Below, piece after piece: positions 1 through 8,616 of a stretch of DNA of 64,000 bases. The stretch comes from Sphingobium sp. AP50 (GTDB taxonomy: Bacteria > Pseudomonadota > Alphaproteobacteria > Sphingomonadales > Sphingomonadaceae): NCBI RefSeq assembly GCF_900109095.1, contig NZ_FNYZ01000001.1, positions 930,001 through 994,000 on the forward strand, given 5' to 3'. The position numbers were made by a program, and so were the translations under genes. The notes beneath the pieces were generated by a model. The model ran no database searches, was not told the DNA's origin, and worked only from the letters and a program-made list of their open reading frames with translations. Each line of letters begins with the position of its first letter. Position 1 is the stretch's first letter.

Positions 1-67
1 GGGCAGCGCGGGATGGAGTGCAAACGCCGCCTTTTTTTCGGCCCAATTGCGCACTAAAGCCCGGCAC

Positions 68-838
68 ATGACGATCACCAAAGCCATCATCCTGTCCGCC
101 GGACAGGGCTCGCGCCTCCTTCCGCTGACCCGCGACGTGCCCAAATGCATGATCGACTTCAACGGCCGCACCCTGATCAGTTGGCAGATCGCGGCGCTGG
201 TGGCCAATGGCGTGACCGACATCGTCGTCGTCACCGGCTTCCGCACGGAACGGGTCGAGGATCATGCGCTGCAACTCTATCGCGACACCGGCGCGCGCAT
301 CCGCACCGTGTTCAACCCCTTCTTCCAGGTCGCCGATAATCTTGGCACCTGCTGGATCGTGCGGGAGGAGATGGACCGGGACTTCATCATCCTGAACGGC
401 GACACCATCATTTCCGACGAGATCGTCGCGAAACTGGTGAACGGCGCGCAGGATGCCATCACCGTCACCGTCGATATCAAGGCGGACGGCGAATATGATG
501 ATGACGATATGAAGGTGAACCGGGATGCCAGCGGCCGCCTGCACCATATCGGCAAGCGGCTGTTGCCGCCGGACACCAATGCCGAATCGATCGGCATGCT
601 GGCCTTCACCGGTGAAGGTCCGGCGATCTTCCGCAACCAGATCGAGCAGATGATGCGCACGCCCGAAGGGGTGGAGCGATGGTATCTGCGCGCCATCGAC
701 ATCATCGCCAAGGGCAATCGTGTCGGCACCGTCTCGATCGACGGGCTGGACTGGCAGGAGGTCGATTTCCCGCAGGATGTCGAGGCGGCCAACGCCCTGA
801 CTGCGAAATGGACCGCCGAAGGCCGCTACGCGAAATAG
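68..838 (+). CDS. NTP transferase (sugar/choline/polyol-phosphate nucleotidyltransferase)
   Basis: Predicted cytoplasmic enzyme of 256 residues that joins an NTP to a phosphorylated small molecule, giving an activated NDP or CDP donor. The N-terminal glycine-rich loop (LSAGQGSRLLPLT, residues 9-21) with K26, the acidic NGD at 110-112 that would hold the metal, and the late WQEVD motif fit the Rossmann-like nucleotidyltransferase fold of phosphocholine cytidylyltransferase-type and short sugar-1-phosphate enzymes. I start at the ATG seven codons into the open frame because the G-loop then lies at the usual distance from the start. It converges on a CDP-alcohol transferase operon and may supply its donor; that link is inference. 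The exact substrate cannot be read from the sequence. Confidence 0.85.
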   Translation: MTITKAIILSAGQGSRLLPLTRDVPKCMIDFNGRTLISWQIAALVANGVTDIVVVTGFRTERVEDHALQLYRDTGARIRTVFNPFFQVADNLGTCWIVREEMDRDFIILNGDTIISDEIVAKLVNGAQDAITVTVDIKADGEYDDDDMKVNRDASGRLHHIGKRLLPPDTNAESIGMLAFTGEGPAIFRNQIEQMMRTPEGVERWYLRAIDIIAKGNRVGTVSIDGLDWQEVDFPQDVEAANALTAKWTAEGRYAK

Positions 839-979
839 GATTTCCGGCGCTTAACTTCGCATGTTTCCCGCAAGTTTCGACATATCATTTCCTATTCGGG
901 AATGATTGTTGCGTCGTGGCTTGGCTCATTGAGGGCATGATAGGGGGAGGGTGTGAGGTAGGACAGGCGCCCCCCATTC

Positions 980-1064
980 GTCATCCCAGCGAAGGCTGGG
1001 ATCTCACTTCTTTTGATCATGCACCTGAAAGACAAGGGAGATGCCAGCTTTCGCTGGCATGACG
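980..1064. repeat. Palindromic repeat, family A copy 1 (paired hairpins)
   Basis: Two 8-bp hairpins (983-1002 with loop GAAG and 1041-1060 with loop TTTC) face each other. The 27-nt outer arms are near-perfect inverted copies bounded by CGTCAT and ATGACG, and the differences between arms are compensated within each stem. It fills most of the gap between two convergent genes and codes for nothing visible. It resembles a REP/BIME pair. Other copies are at 12683 and, more diverged, 30884. Confidence 0.8.
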
Positions 1065-1068
1065 GGAG

Positions 1069-1506
1069 TTAGGCTACGACTTTGTCAAACCAGCCCTTCA
1101 GCCAGTCGCGCAAACTGTCCACTTCGCTGTCCAGTTTCACCGCCTGGCTGAGGTCCGGTTGCCCCGGCCAGCCAGCGTCCGTCACCGTCACGCCCGCCGC
1201 GCTGCGTTTGCCCTCATAGCGGGGGATGACATGGAAATGGACGTGGGGGTCGACCATCATCAGCATCAGATAGTTGATCTTGCTATAGTCTACCGCGCTG
1301 ATCAGCGCCGCCTCGATCGTGGCGGTGACGGTCTTGAGTTCGGCATGGGCTTCGGCCGGCAGATCGCCGAAGGCGGTCGCGTCGCTCTTTGCCGCCAGTA
1401 CCAGCGATCCCAAAGTCGGCTGGGCCGGGCGCAGCAGGACGACCCAGCGCTCGAACTCCGCGATCAGGGTGGCGGGGTAGCCGAACTTTTCGATCGTGGC
1501 GTTCAC
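1069..1506 (-). CDS. HIT family protein (histidine triad hydrolase)
   Basis: A 145-residue histidine-triad protein. The HVHFH triad sits in DPHVHFHVIPRY about two thirds of the way along, the nucleotide-phosphate binding motif of HIT hydrolases and transferases. Known HIT proteins act on AMP-linked or dinucleoside substrates in the cytoplasm. The start is the GTG that overlaps the stop of the upstream CDP-alcohol transferase gene (GTGA), giving translational coupling; longer versions of the frame would run deep into that gene. It is the last gene of a three-gene operon. Its role could be to clean up nucleotide intermediates of the operon pathway, which is inference. Confidence 0.85.
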   Translation of the reverse strand: MNATIEKFGYPATLIAEFERWVVLLRPAQPTLGSLVLAAKSDATAFGDLPAEAHAELKTVTATIEAALISAVDYSKINYLMLMMVDPHVHFHVIPRYEGKRSAAGVTVTDAGWPGQPDLSQAVKLDSEVDSLRDWLKGWFDKVVA

Positions 1507-2606
1507 AGCGCGGCTTCCGCTTCGTCCATCCAGCTGACGATGGGTTTGCCCGAGCGCTTTACTGCATAGGCCTGCGCCAGCCGCACGGCGTGGACGACCA
1601 GCGAGATGATGGTCCACCAGGCCAGCGCGATCAGGCCGATGTCCGGGCGGCCAGCGAGCAGCGCGACGAACAGGATCACCATGTTCGGGTTGCGGCGCGC
1701 GGTGATCAGGCGGAACTGGCTGTCAAAGGGGCGCCAGACATGGATGTCCATCTTGAAGTCCTTCAGGAACATCCCCTCGATCAGGCGCTGGAGCACATAG
1801 CCGGCGATCACCGCGGTCATGATGAAGGTGAAGGTGCCGCCCGACAGGCCCAGGCCCCAATAGGCAAGGCCGGTGCCCCAGAAATACCACCAGAAGGGCG
1901 GGTGAACGAGGTCGACGCCATGGTCGATCACATTGCCCCATTTGGACGAGGTGATGGTGCAGCGGGCCAGCTTCCCGTCCACCGTGTCCAGCACCATGAA
2001 GATGAAGCCGGATAGGAAGCCGCTCCAGAACAGCCCCTTGGCGAAGAGGAAGGTGGCGAGCAGGCAGAGGGTGACGCCGATGACCGACACCATATTGGGC
2101 GTCATCTTCAATTGCGCGGCGATGCGCGTCAGGATCAGCGCCAGTTCGGGCCAGAGATATTTGGTCAGGACGTCGGTCACGCCCTTATAGGCGCCGAAAT
2201 AGCTGCGCCGCTCAATCTCCCGCCGGGACGCGGGGGTCAATTCCCGCACCATCGGCTGCTCCAGCTTGCGAAGCTGGCGGTTGTAGAGTTTGCGGCCGTC
2301 CGACAGGTCTATGACATGGGGGGCGGTCAGCGGATCGGCGCCCTGCGCGACTTGCCCCACGATCGGCGTGCCCGCCCAGACGAACAGGGTGCCCGGCGTT
2401 TCCAGCACGAGGCGCAGCAGCAGCGGATCGAAGGCATAGGTCAGGTTGAAGAGCAGTTCATGGCCCGGCGCGAGCGCGCTGCCATTCTTGGCCGCGCTCT
2501 CGGCCATGCGGCGATTGCGTTCGGCATTGGACATGCCCCAGATCGGCGTCGCATTTTCGCCGAGCAGGCGAACGGGGCCAAGGGTGGTGGTGATGGTCTG
2601 GCTCAT
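1503..2606 (-). CDS. CDP-alcohol phosphatidyltransferase family protein with extra N-terminal domain
   Basis: Integral membrane transferase of 367 residues. The CDP-alcohol signature D-x2-DG-x2-AR-x8-G-x3-D-x3-D is intact at residues 207-232 (D207, D210, D228, D232), followed by several hydrophobic segments. Enzymes of this family move a phospho-alcohol from a CDP donor to an acceptor alcohol. About 150 residues precede the catalytic domain, which is more than simple PgsA or PssA enzymes carry; this part contains a stretch (FNLTYAFDPLLLRLV) reminiscent of degenerate nucleotidyltransferase domains in bifunctional inositol-phosphate enzymes, a weak impression only. ATGA overlap with the upstream gene and GTGA overlap with the HIT gene indicate a tightly coupled operon. 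Substrate unknown. Confidence 0.85.
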   Translation of the reverse strand: MSQTITTTLGPVRLLGENATPIWGMSNAERNRRMAESAAKNGSALAPGHELLFNLTYAFDPLLLRLVLETPGTLFVWAGTPIVGQVAQGADPLTAPHVIDLSDGRKLYNRQLRKLEQPMVRELTPASRREIERRSYFGAYKGVTDVLTKYLWPELALILTRIAAQLKMTPNMVSVIGVTLCLLATFLFAKGLFWSGFLSGFIFMVLDTVDGKLARCTITSSKWGNVIDHGVDLVHPPFWWYFWGTGLAYWGLGLSGGTFTFIMTAVIAGYVLQRLIEGMFLKDFKMDIHVWRPFDSQFRLITARRNPNMVILFVALLAGRPDIGLIALAWWTIISLVVHAVRLAQAYAVKRSGKPIVSWMDEAEAAL

Positions 2607-3694
2607 GCGGCACTCTTAGGGGAATTTTGGGTAAGGGCGAAATTCTGGATCAGGTCGGCCTGCCGTACGGAGGCGGGGATCGGCGACAGATCGATCGACT
2701 GCTGCATCGCGGCTTCCTGAAGGGCGACGAAGCCGGGTTGCAGAATATTGGCCTGCGCCAGCGCGGCGGGCAGGGCGTCGACGCTGTCGATCACCTGACC
2801 CAGACGCCAATGGGCGAAGGCATCCGTCGACCCGTCACGATGGTCGAGGTTGAGGAAGATGCAGGGGCGCGGGTGGAGCAGATATTCATAGACCTGACTC
2901 GACACGTCGCCCAGATAGACGTCGGCACTCATCGTATAGCTCATGTCGATCGAATGGCGGCTGCCCATGTCGACGCGGATATGCGGCGCGCTGCTGATGA
3001 TCGGGGGCACTTTTCGCGCCAGTTTCGTATGCGGGGCGATGATGACGTTCCAGCCCTCCAGCGCCTCCAGCGCGGCCAGCATCGCCGGGCCATGGTTGAT
3101 CCAGGAGGACAAAGCCGGGTCGAAATGCGGATTATAGAGCAGAACCGGGTCGTCATTGTAGAAATAGCGCTGGCGCGGCGCCTTCAACTCGAATTTGGGA
3201 TAGCCGCCGACCGCGACATTATCGGGCGCGCACAGGCCGCGATCGATCATGCGGCGGCGATCTTTTTCGCCCGCGACCAGGGTGAGGTCGAAATCGCGGT
3301 GCCGTTTTTTGTAGCCGCCCTCCCGATCTCCCGCGCCATGTTTGATCAGGATCAGGCGGGAGCGGAAGCCGGGGACGCGGCGCAGCCAGGCGCTGCTGAT
3401 CTCGGTCGTCACCAGAGTCGGGAAGCGAGCGATGGTGCAATAGTTGAGCAGCAGGGTCGCGAGCCGTGAAGGCTGGCGGAAGAGCGAGTCGGGGCGGGAA
3501 GGGGGGCGGCGCAGGCGGACCCGCGCGAGATAGCCCGCCGGATCATAGCTGGCGACCAGATCGAGAATCTGGTCCGAAGGGGACAGGATGCTGACGCGCA
3601 TGTCCGGGCGGCGCGCCAGTTCCAGCGCGGCCGGCAGCCAGTGATACAGCTGCTGCGCCTCGGCAATGGCAAGAAAGGCGATGTCGGTCGTCAC
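2603..3694 (-). CDS. TagF-like CDP-glycerol glycerophosphotransferase family protein
   Basis: A GT-B-like protein of about 363 residues. Visible motifs follow the TagF/TagB pattern in order: IKHGAG (nucleotide-binding HG), GGYPKFE, VLYNPHFDPA, and the late LGDVSSQVYEYL followed by PRPCIFLN, matching the family TDYSS and kPviF motifs. Family members polymerise or add polyol-phosphate units to glycans or lipids at the membrane. I choose the GTG giving VTTDIAFLAIAE, since upstream residues look non-coding and run toward the divergent sdhB promoter region. First gene of the operon, its stop overlapping the next ATG. Assignment by motif only; the acceptor and donor are unknown. Confidence 0.7.
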   Translation of the reverse strand: MTTDIAFLAIAEAQQLYHWLPAALELARRPDMRVSILSPSDQILDLVASYDPAGYLARVRLRRPPSRPDSLFRQPSRLATLLLNYCTIARFPTLVTTEISSAWLRRVPGFRSRLILIKHGAGDREGGYKKRHRDFDLTLVAGEKDRRRMIDRGLCAPDNVAVGGYPKFELKAPRQRYFYNDDPVLLYNPHFDPALSSWINHGPAMLAALEALEGWNVIIAPHTKLARKVPPIISSAPHIRVDMGSRHSIDMSYTMSADVYLGDVSSQVYEYLLHPRPCIFLNLDHRDGSTDAFAHWRLGQVIDSVDALPAALAQANILQPGFVALQEAAMQQSIDLSPIPASVRQADLIQNFALTQNSPKSAA

Positions 3695-3775
3695 GCTGAA
3701 TAGATTCCCACAGATTTCGCTGCCGTAGCGTGGCTGGTGGAGGAAGCAAGCGGCGGGCGAAGGAAGGCTCAGGAA

Positions 3776-3804
3776 TTGCAAGCGATTTGCAACAAGGGTT
3801 TAGC
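3776..3804 (+). promoter_or_regulatory. Candidate sigma70-type promoter for sdhB
   Basis: TTGCAA, 17-bp spacer, then TTTAGC, lying in the divergent gap before sdhB. The -35 box is good and the -10 box weak; no experimental support. Confidence 0.25.
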
Positions 3805-3897
3805 GGCAGAAACATGGTCCTCAACGCTGGACCTTTGCAGATTTTTCGTTATGCGGACCCCCAACTGACAGACATCGACGAAGAGGCGCGACGAGCG

Positions 3898-4686
3898 ATG
3901 GCCGAATTTGCTTTGCCCAAGAACAGCAAGATTAACGGCAAGGGCGTGACCCATCCCGCGCCTGCCGGCGCGACCAATGTGCGCAGCTTCAAAGTCTATC
4001 GCTACGATCCCGACTCCGGTCAGAATCCGCGCTACGACACGTTCGAGATCGATCTGGACAATTGCGGTCCGATGGTTCTGGACGCGCTGCTGAAGATCAA
4101 GAATGAATATGATCCGTCGCTGACCTTCCGCCGGTCGTGCCGCGAAGGCATTTGCGGCAGCTGTTCGATGAACATGAACGGCCGCAACGGTCTGGCCTGC
4201 ACCACCGCGATCGATGAATGCGCCGGCAAGGAAGTGCGCATCACGCCGCTGCCGCACATGGACGTGATCAAGGATCTGGTGCCGGACTTCACGCATTTCT
4301 ACGCCCAGTACAACAGCATCAAGCCCTGGCTGCAAACCGTCAGCCCCGCGCCGAGCGGCAAGGAGCGGCTCCAGTCGCCCGCCGACCGCGAGAAGCTGGA
4401 TGGCCTGTACGAGTGCATCCTGTGCGCCTGCTGCTCGACGAGCTGCCCCAGCTATTGGTGGAACAGCGACAAGTTCCTGGGCCCGGCGATCCTGTTGCAG
4501 GCCTATCGCTGGCTGGCGGACAGCCGCGACGAATATACCGGCGAGCGTCTGGACGATCTGGAAGATCCGTTCCGCCTGTACCGCTGCCACACCATCATGA
4601 ACTGCGCGAATGTCTGCCCCAAGGGCCTGAGCCCGGCCAAGGCGATCGCCGAAACCAAGAAGATGATGGTCGAACGGCAGCTGTAA
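3898..4686 (+). CDS. sdhB: Succinate dehydrogenase iron-sulfur subunit
   Basis: The 262-residue electron-transfer subunit of respiratory complex II, passing electrons from the flavoprotein SdhA to quinone at the inner membrane. The [2Fe-2S] ligands C81, C86, C89 and C101 (CREGICGSC), and the ferredoxin-like cysteines C173/C176/C179 with C183, C230, C236 and C240, which carry the [4Fe-4S] and [3Fe-4S] clusters, are all present. I start at MAEFALPK, which matches the family length; the frame is open further upstream but that part lacks family features. No sdhC, sdhD or sdhA is seen next to it, so the other subunits must lie elsewhere. It heads the TCA block and is followed one base later by a thioesterase gene. 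Confidence 0.96.
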   Translation: MAEFALPKNSKINGKGVTHPAPAGATNVRSFKVYRYDPDSGQNPRYDTFEIDLDNCGPMVLDALLKIKNEYDPSLTFRRSCREGICGSCSMNMNGRNGLACTTAIDECAGKEVRITPLPHMDVIKDLVPDFTHFYAQYNSIKPWLQTVSPAPSGKERLQSPADREKLDGLYECILCACCSTSCPSYWWNSDKFLGPAILLQAYRWLADSRDEYTGERLDDLEDPFRLYRCHTIMNCANVCPKGLSPAKAIAETKKMMVERQL

Positions 4687-4687
4687 G

Positions 4688-5149
4688 TTGACGAGCGACG
4701 GCGTTGCGGGCGGGAAACCGCTGACCGAAGGGAAATGGGCGGGCTGGGCCGCATGGTCCGACCCGCGTCCCGATACCTTCCTGCAGGCGATCGGCCGTGG
4801 CTATATGCGCGGCGAGAGCGCGACGAAGGCGCTGGTGGGTCTGGAAACGCGCTCCAGCCATCGCAATCGACTCGATTCGCTGCATGGCGGCTTTCTGGCC
4901 GCCTTTGCCGACCATGCCTATTTTGGCGGCCTGTGGGCGATGGGCCATGTCGAGCAGATCAATGGCGTCACCATCGACCTGTCCATGCAATATCTGGGAT
5001 CGGGCAAAGTCGGGCCGGACCTGTTCGCCGAAGTCGAGTTGCTGCGGGAAACCGGGCGGCTGATGTTTCTTCGGATGCTGATCACGCAGGATGGTCAGCC
5101 GGTTGCGGCGTCGACCGCCACGTTGCGCAAGGCCCCCACCCCGAAATGA
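4688..5149 (+). CDS. PaaI-type hotdog thioesterase
   Basis: A 153-residue single-hotdog protein of the acyl-CoA thioesterase superfamily. The RLDSLHGGFLAAFADHA stretch carries the HGG loop and the downstream acidic residue typical of PaaI-like enzymes, which hydrolyse acyl-CoA thioesters as tetramers in the cytoplasm. There is no ATG before the conserved core, so the TTG two bases after the sdhB stop is the likely start; this is an uncommon start codon and suggests coupling to sdhB. Its stop overlaps the zapE ATG (ATGA). The substrate is not evident. Confidence 0.8.
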   Translation: MTSDGVAGGKPLTEGKWAGWAAWSDPRPDTFLQAIGRGYMRGESATKALVGLETRSSHRNRLDSLHGGFLAAFADHAYFGGLWAMGHVEQINGVTIDLSMQYLGSGKVGPDLFAEVELLRETGRLMFLRMLITQDGQPVAASTATLRKAPTPK

Positions 5150-6258
5150 CCCATGTGATTGCCCGCTATGATGCGTTGGTGCAGGCTGGCGAATTGCGGG
5201 CAGACCCAGACCAGCGGGCCGCAGCCGAACGACTCGACCGGTTGCAGCAGGAACTGGAAGCGGCGCCGGCGCGCGGATCGACGCTGTGGAAGCTGCTGCG
5301 CAAGGCGCCGGAGCCGCCCCGAGGCCTCTATATGTGGGGTGGCGTCGGGCGCGGCAAATCGATGCTGATGGACCTGTTTTTCGACACGGTGCATGTCCAG
5401 CGCAAGAAGCGCGCACATTTCCATGAATTCATGCTCGACGTGCATGCGCGCCTTGCCGAGGCGCGCAAGTCGGAGACGGGCGATCCGATCCCGCCGGTGG
5501 TCGAGTCGCTGGCGGAGGAAGCGCGGCTGCTGTGCTTTGACGAGATGGTCGTCAATAATATGGCGGATGCGGCGATCATGTCGCGGCTGTTCACCGGCCT
5601 GCTGGAAAAGCGGGTGACGATCGTCACCACGTCCAACCGCGAACCGGACGAACTCTACAAGAACGGCCTCAACCGCCAGCTCTTCCTGCCCTTCATCGAC
5701 CTCATAAAGGTGAAGCTGGACGTGATGACGCTGAACGGTCCGGTGGATTATCGGCGCGACCGGCTGGGCGACTCGAAATTATGGCATGTGCCCAATGGTC
5801 CGGAGGCGACCAGGGCGCTGTCCGAGGCGTTCTTCCGCCTGACCGACTTTTCGGTCGAGGATCGGGCCAAGGTGCCGTCGGAAGAGATTGTCGTGCAAGG
5901 CGGGCGCACCATGCATGTGCCCAAGAGCCTGAAGGGCGTCGCGGTCTTTTCCTTCAAGCGGTTGTGCGCGGAGGCGCGGGGCGCGCCCGACTATCTGGCG
6001 ATCGCGCGCAAATATCATACGGTGATCATCGTCGGCATCCCGGTGTTGGGGCCGGAAAATCGCAATGAGGCGGCGCGCTTCGTGACGCTGATCGACTCGC
6101 TGTATGAATATAAGGTCAAGCTGCTGGCATCCGCCGATGCGGAGCCGATGCGCCTCTATCCCGAAGGCGACGGGGCGTTCGAGTTCGAACGCACGGTGTC
6201 GCGCCTGATGGAAATGCAGTCGGACGACTATCTGGCGCTGGGCCACGGCCCCAAATAA
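5146..6258 (+). CDS. zapE: Cell division protein ZapE (AFG1-like ATPase)
   Basis: A 370-residue P-loop ATPase of the AFG1/ZapE family, which in Escherichia coli associates with the Z-ring and in mitochondria helps quality control of respiratory complexes. Walker A GGVGRGKS is at residues 65-72 and Walker B LLCFDE at 128-133, followed by TTSNREP, a sensor-like motif. The ATG overlaps the thioesterase stop; the longer upstream frame is merely open. Linkage to sdhB and mdh is common in alphaproteobacteria and would fit a role in respiratory enzyme upkeep, an inference. Confidence 0.92.
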   Translation: MTHVIARYDALVQAGELRADPDQRAAAERLDRLQQELEAAPARGSTLWKLLRKAPEPPRGLYMWGGVGRGKSMLMDLFFDTVHVQRKKRAHFHEFMLDVHARLAEARKSETGDPIPPVVESLAEEARLLCFDEMVVNNMADAAIMSRLFTGLLEKRVTIVTTSNREPDELYKNGLNRQLFLPFIDLIKVKLDVMTLNGPVDYRRDRLGDSKLWHVPNGPEATRALSEAFFRLTDFSVEDRAKVPSEEIVVQGGRTMHVPKSLKGVAVFSFKRLCAEARGAPDYLAIARKYHTVIIVGIPVLGPENRNEAARFVTLIDSLYEYKVKLLASADAEPMRLYPEGDGAFEFERTVSRLMEMQSDDYLALGHGPK

Positions 6259-7542
<1,284 letters not shown>

Positions 7543-7562
7543 GCCAAATATCCTGCACCGGT

Positions 7563-7593
7563 CCGTTCCAGGTAAGTGCGCAGCCTGGAACGG
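7563..7593 (+). other. Hairpin between mdh and sucD
   Basis: CCGTTCCAGG and CCTGGAACGG form a perfect 10-bp stem around an 11-nt loop. No T-run follows, so it may be an RNA-stabilising or processing element at the 3' end of mdh rather than a terminator. It stands where sucC is found in related genomes. Confidence 0.5.
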
Positions 7594-7644
7594 GTCGACT
7601 TCTAGACCCCAAGTGCCACTTCCACAGCAGATAAAGGGACACGC

Positions 7645-8529
7645 ATGTCCATTCTGGTGAACAAGAACACCAAGGTCATCACTCAGGGTATGACGGGCGC
7701 CACCGGCACCTTCCATACCGAACAGGCTCTCGCTTACGGCACCCAGATGGTCGGTGGCGTGACGCCGGGCAAGGGTGGTTCGACCCATATCGGCCTGCCG
7801 ATTTTCGACACCGTCGCCGAAGCCAAGAGCAAGACCGGCGCCGACGCTTCGGTCATCTATGTTCCGCCGCCATTCGCGGCTGACTCGATCCTGGAAGCGA
7901 TCGACGCGGAAATCCCGCTGATCGTCGCGATCACCGAAGGCATCCCGGTTCTGGACATGGTTCGCGTGAAGCGCGCTCTGTCGGGCAGCAAGTCGCGCCT
8001 GATCGGCCCGAACTGCCCCGGCGTCCTGACCCCCGGCGAATGCAAGATCGGCATCATGCCCGGTTCGATCTTCTCCAAGGGTTCGGTCGGCGTCGTGTCG
8101 CGTTCCGGCACCCTGACCTATGAAGCCGTGTTCCAGACCACCAATGCGGGCCTGGGCCAGACCACGGCCGTAGGCATCGGCGGTGACCCGGTCAACGGCA
8201 CCAACTTCATCGACGTGCTGGAACTGTTCCTGGCCGACGACGCAACCGAATCGATCATCATGATCGGTGAAATCGGCGGCGACGCGGAAGAGCAGGCTGC
8301 CCAGTTCCTGATCGACGAAGCCAAGAAGGGCCGCAAGAAGCCGATGGCCGGCTTCATCGCGGGCCGCACGGCGCCTCCGGGTCGTCGCATGGGCCATGCC
8401 GGCGCGATCGTGTCGGGCGGCAAGGGCGACGCGGAAAGCAAGATCGCAGCGATGGAAGCGGCCGGCATCAAGGTTGCTGCCAGCCCGTCCGAACTGGGTT
8501 CGACGCTGGTCGAAGTGCTGAAGGGCTAA
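7645..8529 (+). CDS. sucD: Succinyl-CoA synthetase subunit alpha
   Basis: The 294-residue alpha subunit that binds CoA in an N-terminal Rossmann domain ([11 protein letters not shown], residues 14-24) and carries the phosphohistidine H251 in [10 protein letters not shown]. With the beta subunit SucC it makes succinate and a nucleoside triphosphate from succinyl-CoA in the cytoplasm. The fixed SRSGTLTYE motif (152-160) is intact, and length and start are typical. SucD is not active alone in known enzymes, so a sucC gene outside the window is expected. It lies between mdh and sucA, followed by a strong hairpin. Confidence 0.97.
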   Translation: MSILVNKNTKVITQGMTGATGTFHTEQALAYGTQMVGGVTPGKGGSTHIGLPIFDTVAEAKSKTGADASVIYVPPPFAADSILEAIDAEIPLIVAITEGIPVLDMVRVKRALSGSKSRLIGPNCPGVLTPGECKIGIMPGSIFSKGSVGVVSRSGTLTYEAVFQTTNAGLGQTTAVGIGGDPVNGTNFIDVLELFLADDATESIIMIGEIGGDAEEQAAQFLIDEAKKGRKKPMAGFIAGRTAPPGRRMGHAGAIVSGGKGDAESKIAAMEAAGIKVAASPSELGSTLVEVLKG

Positions 8530-8544
8530 ACAGCCCCTATATAG

Positions 8545-8575
8545 AGCGGCCGGGCTGCACCCCGGCCGCTATTTT
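8545..8575 (+). terminator. Hairpin with short T-run between sucD and sucA
   Basis: AGCGGCCGGG and CCCGGCCGCT form a 10-bp stem with a 6-nt loop, followed by ATTTT. It looks like an intrinsic terminator, perhaps partial, since sucA lies on the same strand 42 bases further on. Confidence 0.6.
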
Positions 8576-8616
8576 CCCGCTCCGCGACTGCACGCGGCTG
8601 GGATGGGACAAGGGTA

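Noticed and set aside
679..1062. Small open frame over the end of the nucleotidyltransferase gene and the repeat
   Set aside because: It crosses a real gene in another frame and a palindromic repeat; no support.
980..1064. Repeat clusters as a CRISPR array
   Set aside because: Repeats are scattered palindromes without regular spacers or cas genes.
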